Below are positions 17,066-26,900 of a DNA stretch of 64,000 bases, piece by piece. Source of the DNA: Abditibacteriaceae bacterium (lineage in GTDB: Bacteria; Armatimonadota; Abditibacteriia; Abditibacteriales; Abditibacteriaceae); assembly GCA_019239895.1 (NCBI GenBank), contig JAFAZH010000012.1, positions 62,001 to 126,000 of the forward strand, written 5' to 3'. Every line of letters starts with the position of its first letter. Position 1 is the first letter of the stretch. The position numbers and the translations under genes were made by a program. A model generated the notes under the pieces. That model saw nothing but the letters and a program-made list of their open reading frames with translations. It was not told the origin of the DNA and made no database searches.

Positions 17066-18211
17066 ATGAAAATGTGGCGAGTTGGATCATTGGTCGTAAC
17101 CGCTTTCGTGAGCTTTGCGGTGGCAGTGCGGGCGGATGAGGGGGCGGATGCCTTGCTCAAGGATGTGGCAACGGCGACTAATGCCGTGCAGACGCTCACC
17201 GCTAATCTCACCCTCAGCAAGCAGTCGGGGGATAAAACTCCTCGCAACAGCTATGGGACCATCCGTCTCATGAAGCCCAATTATGCCTTTATCCAATTGG
17301 GCGCTCCCATCCGCCAGAACATAGCCTCCGATGGCAAGACGCTGTGGACGTTGATGACAACGCGCGACGAATATCTCAAAAGTCCCGTTGACGCTAATGG
17401 GAGCAATATTACGGCGAAGTGGGCCTTCCCGGTGCAGCTCTTTTTTAATCCAGATGTAATGGCGGTAGGGGGCACACGCTATAAGAAGACCACGACTTTA
17501 TCGGCTGACGAGACAATAAGAGGCGAGAGCTATAATGTTGTCACCGTTAATGTGACCGATAGCGAAAAGAAAGAGCCAGACCAAAGACTTAAGCTCTATA
17601 TTGGCACCGATAAGCTTATTCATCGCACTGTATTAGAAGAAAATAAGAATGACCGGGTTTATCGGTGGAGTGCCGTGCTAAACGAGATGCAGGTTGGAGC
17701 TACCTTAACTCCAGCGACCTTTGCTTTTCACCTTCCTGAAGATGCCGAACTCTATAAGGCAGACCCCTATCTTAAATATCTCTTGAAGGTCGGCAAGACA
17801 GTGCCCGATTTTGCACTACCAATTCCCAATGGTGGCCAGGTTTCACTGAGTCAGATGCTCCAGGGTAAGAAAGCGGTGCTGGTCAATTTCTGGTTTGCAG
17901 GTTGCCCGCACTGTCGGCAGGAGTTTCCTCATCTACAGCAGCTTTATCGAGAATATAAAGACCAGGGGTTAGCCTTAATCACGGTTAACCGGGGCGACAG
18001 CAGTGACATTATCAACCAGTTTCTGCAACTGCGCCATCTGGATTTCCCCGTGGCGATGGCCGCCAAGGGGCCGGAGAGTATTTTTCAAGGCTATGGCGTC
18101 TATGCTTATCCTTCCAATTTCTTAATTGATAGTCGTGGTAAGGTGCTATTTCGTTCGGCTGGATTCGACGAAGAAAAAGTGCGTGACGCACTGGAAGATA
18201 TAGGACTTTGA
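17066..18211 (+). CDS. Secreted LolA-like plus TlpA-type thioredoxin fusion
   Basis: A signal peptide (about 1-23, VTAFVSFAVAVRA) is followed by a LolA/DUF2092-like lipoprotein-binding beta sheet (about 25-230). A C-terminal redoxin domain (about 255-380) has GCPHCRQEFPHL, giving an intact CxxC (CPHC), and cis-Pro AYPSNFLID. TlpA/ResA-type domains reduce disulfides or help cytochrome maturation in the periplasm. LolA-like N-terminal halves are found fused to such domains in several phyla. A GTG at 17054 gives a slightly longer form, but the ATG at 17066 has the GGGGTGAGG site at better distance. It lies between nuoG and nuoH. Confidence 0.8.
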   Translation: MKMWRVGSLVVTAFVSFAVAVRADEGADALLKDVATATNAVQTLTANLTLSKQSGDKTPRNSYGTIRLMKPNYAFIQLGAPIRQNIASDGKTLWTLMTTRDEYLKSPVDANGSNITAKWAFPVQLFFNPDVMAVGGTRYKKTTTLSADETIRGESYNVVTVNVTDSEKKEPDQRLKLYIGTDKLIHRTVLEENKNDRVYRWSAVLNEMQVGATLTPATFAFHLPEDAELYKADPYLKYLLKVGKTVPDFALPIPNGGQVSLSQMLQGKKAVLVNFWFAGCPHCRQEFPHLQQLYREYKDQGLALITVNRGDSSDIINQFLQLRHLDFPVAMAAKGPESIFQGYGVYAYPSNFLIDSRGKVLFRSAGFDEEKVRDALEDIGL

Positions 18212-18275
18212 GGCTATGCCTTCAGAGGAAGCCGTAACAAAGTTATAGATCGTTCCGTATGGGAGTAATGAATTC

Positions 18276-19331
18276 GTGGATTTGATGTCATTTATTTGGA
18301 TGGTTGTGCGGGTTATCGTGGTGTTTGCCGTCGGCATGACCTTTGTGCCCATCTTGATCTGGATGGAGCGTAAAGTTGTGGCGGGTTTTCAGGTGCGCGT
18401 GGGGCCGAATCGCGTCGGGCCGTGGGGGATGGCGCAACCGCTCGCGGACGCCGTCAAGTTGATGATGAAAGAAGACATCACACCGGCGGGCGCGGATAAA
18501 TATCTCTATTATCTGGCACCTATCCTTTCTATTGTTCCCGCAAGCCTCGCCCTGGCCGTTATTCCGGCAGGGCCGACCCCCTGGGCACGCATTACCGATC
18601 TTGACCACTCGCTGCTCTATTCGCTGGCCCTCTCGTCAGTCAGCGTTTATGCCGTGACTCTTGCGGGTTGGTCGTCTAATAACAAGTATTCGCTGATGGG
18701 TGGCTTGCGTTCTTCGGCCCAGATGATCTCCTATGAATTGGGCATGGGGCTTTCGATCATTGCGCTCTTGATGCTGACCCAGACCTTATCGCTGCGCCAG
18801 ATTGTGGAGCAGCAGCATATGTATGGCTGGAATATCTTCCGTGCCCCCACTGTCTTTATCGCCTTTATTGTCTATATGATTTGCGGTATTGCCGAGACGA
18901 ATCGCGCGCCCTTTGACTTGGCCGAGGCCGAATCGGAACTGGTAGCAGGCTTTCACACCGAATACTCCTCGTTCAAGTTCGCCATCTTCTTTATGTCAGA
19001 ATATGTGAATATGGTGATTGTCTCCGCCTTAGCGACAACGTTGTTCTTTGGTGGTTGGAGCGGGCCGGGCGTCTCTTATCCGATTGATGCGACAGGGCAC
19101 CTGCAAATTGACCCCACGCTTATTCCGATGGCGTTACTGGGCATTGTGTATTTCTTAATTAAGGTCTTCTTCTTCCTGTTCCTTTATATGTGGCTACGCG
19201 CTACCCTCCCACGCCTGCGCTATGACCAATTGATGAACTTTGGATGGAAGACTCTCGTGCCAGTGAGCCTGGCGAATATCTTTATCATGGGTATCTACCT
19301 CGCTGTGCATAATGGCTGGTTTACGAGTTAG
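18276..19331 (+). CDS. nuoH: NADH-quinone oxidoreductase subunit H
   Basis: This membrane subunit has eight or nine helices. Signature stretches are VPILIWMERKVVAGFQVRVGPNRVGPWG (by position about 24-51) and the quinone-channel loop AETNRAPFDLAEAESELVAGFHTEYS (about 207-232). It links the Q-module to the proton-pumping arm. The start appears to be GTG at 18276 with GGGAG 10 bases upstream; ATG at 18285 is the alternative. Length (351) is within the family range. Confidence 0.96.
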   Translation: MDLMSFIWMVVRVIVVFAVGMTFVPILIWMERKVVAGFQVRVGPNRVGPWGMAQPLADAVKLMMKEDITPAGADKYLYYLAPILSIVPASLALAVIPAGPTPWARITDLDHSLLYSLALSSVSVYAVTLAGWSSNNKYSLMGGLRSSAQMISYELGMGLSIIALLMLTQTLSLRQIVEQQHMYGWNIFRAPTVFIAFIVYMICGIAETNRAPFDLAEAESELVAGFHTEYSSFKFAIFFMSEYVNMVIVSALATTLFFGGWSGPGVSYPIDATGHLQIDPTLIPMALLGIVYFLIKVFFFLFLYMWLRATLPRLRYDQLMNFGWKTLVPVSLANIFIMGIYLAVHNGWFTS

Positions 19332-19357
19332 CCCCTCGTTAGAAAGGTTGCAAAAGC

Positions 19358-19900
19358 ATGAAATTAGTTCCTGCGATTGTTAAAGGTATGGGCCGCACGC
19401 TCAAACATGCGATTGGCACCACTTTTGGCGACGAATCTATAACAGTCTCTTATCCTGAACAGGAGAAGCCGCGCCCGCGCCGTTTCCGGGGACGCCACAT
19501 TCTCAACCGCTACGAAAACGGGCTGGAAAAGTGCATTGGCTGCTCCCTCTGCGCGGCTGCGTGCCCAGCCGATGCCATCTGGGTGGAAGCGGCGGAAAAC
19601 GACCCGCAAAACCGCGTCTCGCCCGGTGAGCGTTACGCTGCGCGCTATGAAATCAATATGCTGCGCTGCATCTTCTGCGGCTATTGCGAAGAAGCCTGCC
19701 CGACTGGTGCCGTGCAGCTTGGCTATGACTATAAGCTTATAGATGAAGAAGGCCGCCAACATAACTGGCAGGATCGAGATGACTTCATCTTCACTAAAGA
19801 GATGATGCTGGTTGATCCCGGTAAAGGCAAGCCCGACCCGCTGAGTGAAGCTCTCGACGAGCGGCTTAAACAAAACCCGAATCACGACCGTGTGTGGTAG
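19358..19900 (+). CDS. nuoI: NADH-quinone oxidoreductase subunit I (2x[4Fe-4S])
   Basis: Two ferredoxin motifs are present: [16 protein letters not shown] (about 58-73) and [16 protein letters not shown] (about 103-118), separated by the conserved YEINMLR spacer, exactly the NuoI/TYKY layout for clusters N6a and N6b. An N-terminal amphipathic helix (KHAIGTTFG) anchors it to the membrane arm. It is the last gene of the upstream nuo block and is followed by a terminator. Confidence 0.96.
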   Translation: MKLVPAIVKGMGRTLKHAIGTTFGDESITVSYPEQEKPRPRRFRGRHILNRYENGLEKCIGCSLCAAACPADAIWVEAAENDPQNRVSPGERYAARYEINMLRCIFCGYCEEACPTGAVQLGYDYKLIDEEGRQHNWQDRDDFIFTKEMMLVDPGKGKPDPLSEALDERLKQNPNHDRVW

Positions 19901-19915
19901 CTATTAGAACAAATC

Positions 19916-19950
19916 AAAACGCCTCTGACTTCCGAAGTCAGGGGCGTTTT
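19916..19950 (+). terminator. Intrinsic terminator after nuoI
   Basis: aaaacgcctctgactt (19916-19931) pairs with aagtcaggggcgtttt (19935-19950) over 16 base pairs with one wobble and a 3-base loop, ending in TTTT. It is close to the nuoI stop and would end the first nuo transcript. Confidence 0.7.
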
Positions 19951-19953
19951 GAC

Positions 19954-19993
19954 CTAACCCCCGTCCCACCACAGGAAGGGGGACGGGGGTTAG
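19954..19993. repeat. CTAACCCCCGTCC hairpin repeat
   Basis: ctaacccccgtccc (19954-19967) is complementary to gggacgggggttag (19980-19993). Partial copies of the word gacgggggttagg recur at 21157-21170, and a related taaccccgg hairpin follows the RCC1 gene. Confidence 0.75.
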
Positions 19994-20060
19994 CGTCGGG
20001 GAAAGCATATTGTTCTGCGGCAGCGCGCGGCGTTGTAGAAATTGATACAATACATCCATA

Positions 20061-20951
20061 ATGTTCGATAGCTTTGACTTCAACATTTTGGATAATCCCG
20101 AATTTAAGGAGGATTCTGTTCGGGAAGAAATCATTTTGCCTATTTTGCATGAACTGGGCTATTCTGCAACAGGGCAACACCAAATCACACGTAGTAAGGC
20201 TTTGTTACATCCATTTGTGATGATAGGGTCAAAAAAGCACCCAATCCATATAATTCCTGACTATTTGCTGAAAGTTAATGGCAGTTACGGCTTTGTTTTA
20301 GATGCCAAAGCTCCATCTGAATCTATTTACAAGTCGGCTAACGTAGAACAAGTATACAGTTACGCCATACATCCAGATGTCCGCGTCAATACATACGCTT
20401 TGTGTAATGGTAGAGAGTTTGCGGTATACGATTTGTTCAATATTGAGCCTTTGCTCAGATTCGATGTTGCAAACATAGAAGATAACTGGTTGAAGCTACA
20501 AAACATCTTATCTCCATCAGCTATGCTTAATCCAGAAAAAAGAGACTTTATCCCAGATTTTGGAATTCTGGCAACAAAAGCCGGATACACACCACATATT
20601 GATTGGTATTTCTTTCAAAACGAAGTTTCCTTTATCATGAAGGCAAATGATAATTTATATACAGTATCGAGCGGGATTGAGGAAGGAGAATCTGAGTACT
20701 TCATATCGCTTGATTTCACTCCAGATATGTTTAATGAGTTACTGAAATTTGCGCCAGGGCAAACACAATTAGAAATACGCAAAAAGCTATCTTGCTACCC
20801 TTATCAGGTTCAACTAGACGAACCCTTCGAGGTGGGTATAGAGGCGCATTTAGGTGAACTTCAGACAGGAGAGCATGAGCAATTCATTCCCATGATCGTA
20901 ACAAAAGTTATGGCTCCAATCGATTTGTCAGTTTTAACGACCATGCAATAG
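20061..20951 (+). CDS. Stand-alone HSDR_N-like nuclease-domain protein
   Basis: The N-terminal 170 residues resemble the type I restriction subunit R N-terminal domain (HSDR_N): KEDSVREEIILPILHELGY (E22/E23), IIPDYLL with D67, and VLDAKAP giving D81-x-K83, a PD-(D/E)XK arrangement. This is followed by YKSANVEQVYSYAIHP. The C-terminal 120 residues have no motif I recognise. There is no helicase domain, no HsdM or HsdS and no methylase nearby. The base composition is more AT-rich than the nuo genes, suggesting acquisition. It could be an orphan defence nuclease or a regulatory DNA-binding protein. A -10-like TACAAT lies 10 bases before the ATG. Confidence 0.75.
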   Translation: MFDSFDFNILDNPEFKEDSVREEIILPILHELGYSATGQHQITRSKALLHPFVMIGSKKHPIHIIPDYLLKVNGSYGFVLDAKAPSESIYKSANVEQVYSYAIHPDVRVNTYALCNGREFAVYDLFNIEPLLRFDVANIEDNWLKLQNILSPSAMLNPEKRDFIPDFGILATKAGYTPHIDWYFFQNEVSFIMKANDNLYTVSSGIEEGESEYFISLDFTPDMFNELLKFAPGQTQLEIRKKLSCYPYQVQLDEPFEVGIEAHLGELQTGEHEQFIPMIVTKVMAPIDLSVLTTMQ

Positions 20952-21300
20952 GCTATAACTGCGCACCCTCCTGTAGTGTCCGGGTAGGAGCACTTTATGT
21001 CGCTGGTGCAATTTGGTGAGTGCTGGCGGGCGGCGGTTGAGCTTGACGTTGGATTCAAGTGCCAATTTAAAATGAATTTTATAGTGTTGCAGAAAAGAAA
21101 CCGATAAGTTAGATTTAACAGTCATCCTCAGACACCCCTTCCTGTTTCGGGAAGGGGACGGGGGTTAGGTCAAATGTCAGGACGAATTTCGCCAAATCTC
21201 AGGTTTCCCTGTTTGTGTTAAAAGCGGTTAGCATGTTAGGCTATTAAAGGACTGGCTCATCATTGGTGCGCTGCACTGTGACTTTGAGTCGGAAAACCTT
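20952..21300. other. Gene-free gap with repeat remnant
   Basis: These 349 bases hold no convincing gene on either strand. The only structure is a hairpin ccccttcc/ggaagggg (21135-21157) followed by the dispersed word acgggggttaggtc. The rest is unremarkable. Confidence 0.5.
21135..21170. repeat. Partial copy of the GACGGGGGTTAG repeat
   Basis: ccccttcc (21135-21142) pairs with ggaagggg (21150-21157), and the following acgggggttagg matches the right arm of the repeat after nuoI (19954-19993). Confidence 0.6.
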
Positions 21301-23595
21301 ATGCACAAGCCTAATTCTGTGAGCAAAACACGTCTCTTGCGGTCTCCTCGTCTGCTGTCAGTCCTCTTCAACAGCCTGTTGCTTCTTGGGCTATGTGCGA
21401 TAGCGACTCCCGGTAAGGCGCAGACGCCACAGGTGGTTTTTCGGGATGATTTTAACGCGCCTTTCGATAGCCATAATGCGCTCGACCCTGGCAAATGGGG
21501 CATGTATGACAACACTTATTCCTATGGGCGCACGCAGTTCGGCAATCCGCCCTCTATCGCCAGTGAGAGCGGGACGACTTTCGCTCGTTTGAGCGTGAGC
21601 AATTATAACTACAACTCCGATACCACGTTTCCTTTCAAGGGCACGGAAATCTTTTCCCCAACCTTTAATTTGGGGATGGGCAAGGAGTTTGAAGCGCGGG
21701 TGCGCGTGACAAATCTGCCGCCCGGTTTGGTGACGGCATTCTGGGCTTATGGCAGTCGCGGCTTGTGGGGCACCCCCGATTTTCGCTCTGATGAGATTGA
21801 CCTGGAGTTCCTCTCCAGGCAGGCGCACAATTCGCTGTGGCTGACCAACTGGAACGATTGGAACCCACAAAGCCCGACTTACAACGATGGAATTCACAAC
21901 GCCAGTTATCAAGCTTCCGCGACTGGACTTGATTGGACACAGTGGAACACCTATAAAATACGCTGGCTAACTGACCGCACCGAGTGGTATGTCAACAATA
22001 CCTTGGTGCTGAGTTCAGCGGCGGCCCATCCCAATGATCCGCTGGCGGTGCGTTTTAACGCCTGGGTGCCCGATAGCTCCTGGCCAGATGCTTATGATTC
22101 AAGCTTGAACTGGACAACTGACCCCAATACCGCCAGGAGCTATAACTTCGATGTGGACTGGGTTGAAGTGCGTTCTTATGATCCTGTGCCGACGCTAACG
22201 CCAACTCCGCCACCGCCACCAACCCCCACGCCCCCTCCCGCTCATGGTTTAACGGGCACCTATTATGACAATCAGGATTTTACCGGGACGCAAATCAAGC
22301 GGATTGATCCGCAGGTGAACTTCGACTGGGGCAATGGTTCGCCTGACCCGGCTATTGGCCCCGATACTTTCAGTGTGCGCTGGACGGGCCAGGTGCAGGC
22401 ACAATATAGCCAGACCTACACTTTCACCACGCGTAGCGACGATGGCGTGCGCCTGTGGGTCAATAATCAGTTGTTGATTGACCATTGGGGCGACCAATCG
22501 CCGTCGGAGTATAGCGGCAGCATAGCTCTCCAGGCCGGGCTTCTCTATAACATCCGCATGGACTATTATGAGAACAAATACGGAGCCGTGGCCCAATTGA
22601 GTTGGAGCAGCCCTTCCACCTCCAAAACTATCATTCCTCAAAGCCAGCTTTATCCTGACTCCACTCTAGTGCCAGGCTCAACACCGACTCCCACCCCATT
22701 GCCAACGCCGACTCCCACGCCTTTACCGACAGCGACCCCCACGCCAATTCCCACACCGATTCCAACACCGACGCCTACTCCGCCACCCACACCAACCCCC
22801 GTGCCGACTCCGACGCCGCTGCCGTCAGCGCATGGACTCACCGCTATTTACTATGACAATCAAGACTTCACCGGCGTGCAGGTTAAGCGGATTGATCCAC
22901 AGGTGAACTTCGATTGGGGCAGCGGCTCTCCTGACCCAGCTATTGGCCCCGATACTTTCAGTGTGCGCTGGACGGGTCAGGTGCAGGCACAATATAGCCA
23001 GACCTATACCTTCACTACCCGCAGCGATGATGGGGCGCGGTTGTGGGTGAATAACCAGTTGCTTATAGACCAATGGAACGATCACTCGCCGTGGGACTAT
23101 AGTGGCACGATTGCGCTACAAGCCGGAGTCCGTTACGACATCCGCATGGAATACTATGACAACAAATATGGGGCTGTGGCGCAGCTTAGTTGGAGCAGCC
23201 CCTCTACTCCCAAAGCCATTATTCCATCCAGCCAACTTTACCCTAATACTACATCGTCTCCTGGCGCGGCGGCCCTGACCAGTGTCACTGTGCGCTCGGC
23301 GGCAAAGCTTTCCACGGCGAAGGCGACAACGAAGACTAACCTTATCGAGTTGCGCTTTGCGGGGGCTTTAGAGTCAGCATCGGCTTCGGACGCGGCGCAT
23401 TATCGTGTTGAAGTGGATGGTGTTCCCCGACTGGTGGAAAGTGCCAGCTATTCGCTCACCACGCATACCGTTTGCCTCGCCTTGCCAGAAAAGACGTTGC
23501 GTTTGGGAGTCTCCGTCAAAGTCTTCTGGTCAGGTCTGCGCGATACGAAGCAGCATCCTTATGCCAATGGCACTTGGCAGGGCAAAGCGCATTAG
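21301..23595 (+). CDS. Secreted GH16-like protein with two PA14 domains
   Basis: A signal peptide (about 1-40) precedes a concanavalin-like GH16 domain (about 42-285) with the catalytic-type signature DEIDLEF near 163-169, suggesting beta-glucan/galactan binding or hydrolysis. Two nearly identical PA14 domains follow (about 318-452 and 513-648), each with RWTGQ and TRSDDG-RLWVNNQLLID, joined by long Thr-Pro linkers. PA14 domains bind carbohydrate. The final 95 residues form a module also found at the end of the neighbouring RCC1/TolB protein. It is probably secreted or surface-attached and acts on polysaccharide. The ATG start lacks a strong ribosome binding site. Confidence 0.82.
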   Translation: MHKPNSVSKTRLLRSPRLLSVLFNSLLLLGLCAIATPGKAQTPQVVFRDDFNAPFDSHNALDPGKWGMYDNTYSYGRTQFGNPPSIASESGTTFARLSVSNYNYNSDTTFPFKGTEIFSPTFNLGMGKEFEARVRVTNLPPGLVTAFWAYGSRGLWGTPDFRSDEIDLEFLSRQAHNSLWLTNWNDWNPQSPTYNDGIHNASYQASATGLDWTQWNTYKIRWLTDRTEWYVNNTLVLSSAAAHPNDPLAVRFNAWVPDSSWPDAYDSSLNWTTDPNTARSYNFDVDWVEVRSYDPVPTLTPTPPPPPTPTPPPAHGLTGTYYDNQDFTGTQIKRIDPQVNFDWGNGSPDPAIGPDTFSVRWTGQVQAQYSQTYTFTTRSDDGVRLWVNNQLLIDHWGDQSPSEYSGSIALQAGLLYNIRMDYYENKYGAVAQLSWSSPSTSKTIIPQSQLYPDSTLVPGSTPTPTPLPTPTPTPLPTATPTPIPTPIPTPTPTPPPTPTPVPTPTPLPSAHGLTAIYYDNQDFTGVQVKRIDPQVNFDWGSGSPDPAIGPDTFSVRWTGQVQAQYSQTYTFTTRSDDGARLWVNNQLLIDQWNDHSPWDYSGTIALQAGVRYDIRMEYYDNKYGAVAQLSWSSPSTPKAIIPSSQLYPNTTSSPGAAALTSVTVRSAAKLSTAKATTKTNLIELRFAGALESASASDAAHYRVEVDGVPRLVESASYSLTTHTVCLALPEKTLRLGVSVKVFWSGLRDTKQHPYANGTWQGKAH

Positions 23596-23620
23596 TCCTT
23601 AACTGACAGTGTTTTAATTT

Positions 23621-23772
23621 AACACAAAGGCCACAAAGACTGCACAAAAGAGGATAGAAGATGGAGGATCGAGGATCGCAATACAAAGTGATTAGTATTT
23701 ATCTTCGATCTTCTATCCTCGATCCTCGGTTTTCCTCTGTGTGCTTTGTGCTTTCTTTGTGGCCTTTGTGTT
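23621..23772. repeat. Inverted repeat, CACAAAGGCC type
   Basis: Perfect 18-base arms aacacaaaggccacaaag (23621-23638) and complement (23755-23772). Inside are a second pair of imperfect complementary words (gaggatagaagatgg... and ...ttctatcctcgatcc). It lies just after the GH16 gene. Confidence 0.88.
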
Positions 23773-23799
23773 GAAAAAGCGCATAAGAGAGGGCACAGT

Positions 23800-23828
23800 T
23801 TGAGATTCTGTGCTTATCATGTTATAGT
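23800..23828 (+). promoter_or_regulatory. Sigma70-like promoter for the RCC1/TolB gene
   Basis: TTGAGA (23800-23805) and TATAGT (23823-23828) are separated by exactly 17 bases. The start codon is 150 bases downstream with AAGGAG 9 bases before it. Confidence 0.5.
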
Positions 23829-23978
23829 GAATGCAGCACTATTGAATAGTTAGGGCAAATACTTCGTTCCTCTGTTATAATTTCGTAGCAGCTTCGGTTT
23901 AGACACTCTAGAATGTCTATCGCTTGTCGTTTTACCAGTGTCGAATTATCGCTGGAATTGCTCTAAGGAGTTTGTAAA

Positions 23979-26900
23979 ATGCATTTGCGTATTTCTCCTG
24001 TTGCCTCCCTACTACGGGGTCATGTTAGACCTAATCAAAATCAATTATCCAAGCCTAAATTTAAGAAGCTAAAGCAGGGCTATCCTGCCCAACTCGCCTC
24101 TGGCTTCCAGGCTAAGCGAGGTCTCATCGCTTGGGCTTTGATGGTCTGTGCCACCATGATGGCGGGCGGCGGGCATCCAGCCATCAGTGCCACAGTGGGC
24201 ACAACGGTGCAAAATGCTTTTTTGCAGGTAGAATATGACACGCGCAAAGCTGATATAGGACAGTTCACCATTAGGACTGGCTCCCAGCATCCCAAACCCA
24301 ATCAAACTATTTTTTTTCCGCTCGCGGGCGATCCAGGTAACCCTTTTACCTTTGATACGACCTACATAACTTTACGCGATGTGGCTGCTAAGGTTTTCTG
24401 GGTTAATGTCAATACCGGCTCCAGTAATTTAGGCGTAGACCCCGGCATTAATGCGAGTGGCTATACCGTGCAGCGCATGTCTGACCGACCTGCGACTATT
24501 GTCCCCCTGGGCACGCGCGGCTACCGCACTACTTATGATTTGCCTAATTTTACCGTGGTGCAGGATGTTGAAGTTCTGGGTAATACCCTGAATGATAGCC
24601 GAGTGCTGCATCAAGTCCGAGTAACCAATAAGAGCAGTACCACCGCGCGTGACTTTGGCTTGCGTTATTTCTGGGATTGGCAGATTGCCGGTAATGATGC
24701 GTCGTTCTTCCGCACCCGCAACCCGGATAGTGCTTACACCACCACTCCCAGAACTTTCAATAACCCTGTATTCCCGGTTTACCAGGAAGTGGATAACCTC
24801 ACGTCTCCCACGTTTAGTGTCTTTGGCACGGTGGGCGGGGGCGGCTTAAATCCTGTGCCGACTAAACCAGATCGCGTGCGCTACTCGAAATTCGATGATG
24901 CCGGGCTTTCCGCCTGGGATTATAACGATGTGAATCTTGGACGCGAAGATACGGGAGTAACTTATTTCTGGGGCTATAATAAACCGATTACGCTGAACCC
25001 TGGCGAAACGCTGCCATTTTCTGAATATGTGACAACACAGATTACTGCTGTGGTCGTGCCAACTCCGACGCCCCAGCCCACGGCGACCCCGGTTCCCACT
25101 GTAACCCCGGCCCCGACCGTAACTCCCGCTCCCACCGTAACCCCCGCGCCCACCGTGACTCCAGTGCCACCTATACCAGTGATAGATACTCTGGCGGCAG
25201 CCGGTGGCGCGCACTCCTTGCTGGCGGTGCCCGTTAATGTGCCAACAGTTGGCGGCAGGGTCTATGCCTGGGGCTACAATGGTGCCGGGCAACTGGGCGA
25301 CGGCACCCATAACAACCACACCACTCCCGTGCAGGTGCCGGGGCTTACGGGTGTGCGTTCGGTGGCTGCGGGTTGGTATCACTCACTTGCGCTCAAGATA
25401 GATGGCAGCGTCTGGGCCTGGGGCTTGAATCAGGCTGGACAGTTGGGCAATGGCAGTGACCAGGACAGTGCTGTTCCGGTGCGTGTGTCAGGGCTGAATA
25501 ATATTATTGCTATCGCCGCCGGGGTTTATCATAGTGTGGCTCTAGATCGCAATGGCAATGTGTGGTGCTGGGGCAGCAACTTCTATGGGCAGTTAGGTGA
25601 CGGCAGCCACACCGATAGCCTGGTGCCAGTGCAGGCCGGGGTGTCGGGCGCTACGGCTATTTCGGCAGGCGGCGCGCATACGTTGGCAGTCGTCAATGGC
25701 GGCGTGCAGGCGTGGGGCTGGAACTTCTATGGGCAATTAGGCAACGGCAATCGCCGCGATAGTGCTACTCCGGTATCGGTTCCCGGCCTGGTCGGTATCG
25801 TGAGCGTAGCCGGTGGCTATGCCCACACCCTCGCCCTTGATGCCATTGGTGGCGTGACGGCGTGGGGTAGCAATGCCTATGGACAGTGCGGCACCGGAAC
25901 AACGGGTCTAACGGCCTTGCCGACACATATTAGTGGTCTGGCCGGGGTCGTCTTCATCAGTGCGGGCGGTGGGCATAGCATCGCCCTCCTGAGCAATCAC
26001 ACGATCATGGCCTGGGGCAGCAACAATTTTGGCCAGTTGGGTGATGGCACCACGACCAATAGCCCCACGCCGAAGATTGTGCATGGCTTCCAAAATAAAG
26101 GCAACTTCTCCGCATCTCTGGCAATGCCCAGTGCTGGTTATGGCCACACCGTAGCTTTTGGCACCGCCAGCAGTGGTGCGCCCGTCTGGGATTGGGGCTA
26201 TAACGAGTTTGGTCAGTTAGGTGATGCCAACACGACCAATAGCTCAACGCCAGTGCCAGTCGTCCTGAGCATTACAATTCCATCGGGCACTCCCACTCCG
26301 ACCCCTGGGCCAACAGGCACCCCCGGCGGGACGCCTGGCCCCACGCCAACACCTACCCCTGGCACGGGTGGCGGAACGGGGAAAATTGTCTTCACCAGCA
26401 CCCGGTCTGGCAACCTCGACATCTGGATTATGAATGCCGATGGCAGCAATCCTACGAACCTGACACCGAATACACCATCGTCGGATACGCAAGCCGCCAT
26501 TAGCCCGGATGGGACCAAGATTGTCTTTGTGTCGAATCGGGGCGCGGCGACTGATCTCTATATCATGAATGTGGATGGCACTAACGTGCAGAGTCTGGCC
26601 CCGAACGGCACGGCTCCCTTCTGGAAGCCGGATGGCACTCAGATTGTGTACTCCAAGACGGTGGCTTTGAGTGGTGGTTCAGAAATCGCTACCGTCAAGC
26701 CCGACGGCACGGGGCAGGTGAGTTTAACTTCCCATACGGGTGGCTACCAGGACGTTGACCCGCAGTATAGTCCTGATGGTAAGCAAATTATCTTTGCTTC
26801 TAATCGCACGGGCAAGTTCCAACTCTACAAGATTAATGACGTAAACCTTGCCCCAAACACCGTCGCGCGCTTTACCAGTGATGCCTTCGATGACCGGTAT

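Larger units (their letters stand above)
23596..23978. other. Intergenic region with repeat and promoter
   Basis: No gene is seen in these 383 bases. They contain a long inverted repeat followed by a good promoter match and about 150 bases of leader before the giant RCC1 protein. Confidence 0.6.

Noticed and set aside
20861..21125. Short minus-strand frames in the gap after the HSDR_N gene, possible transposase remnant
   Set aside because: No DDE or other catalytic motif and no terminal repeats.
22660..22820. Periodic sequence that might be read as a CRISPR or minisatellite
   Set aside because: It encodes a Thr-Pro linker in a long open frame; no constant repeats with unique spacers. No CRISPR array was seen anywhere.
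22650..22841. Minus-strand Gly-Val repeat frame
   Set aside because: It is the complement of the Thr-Pro linker of the GH16 protein.
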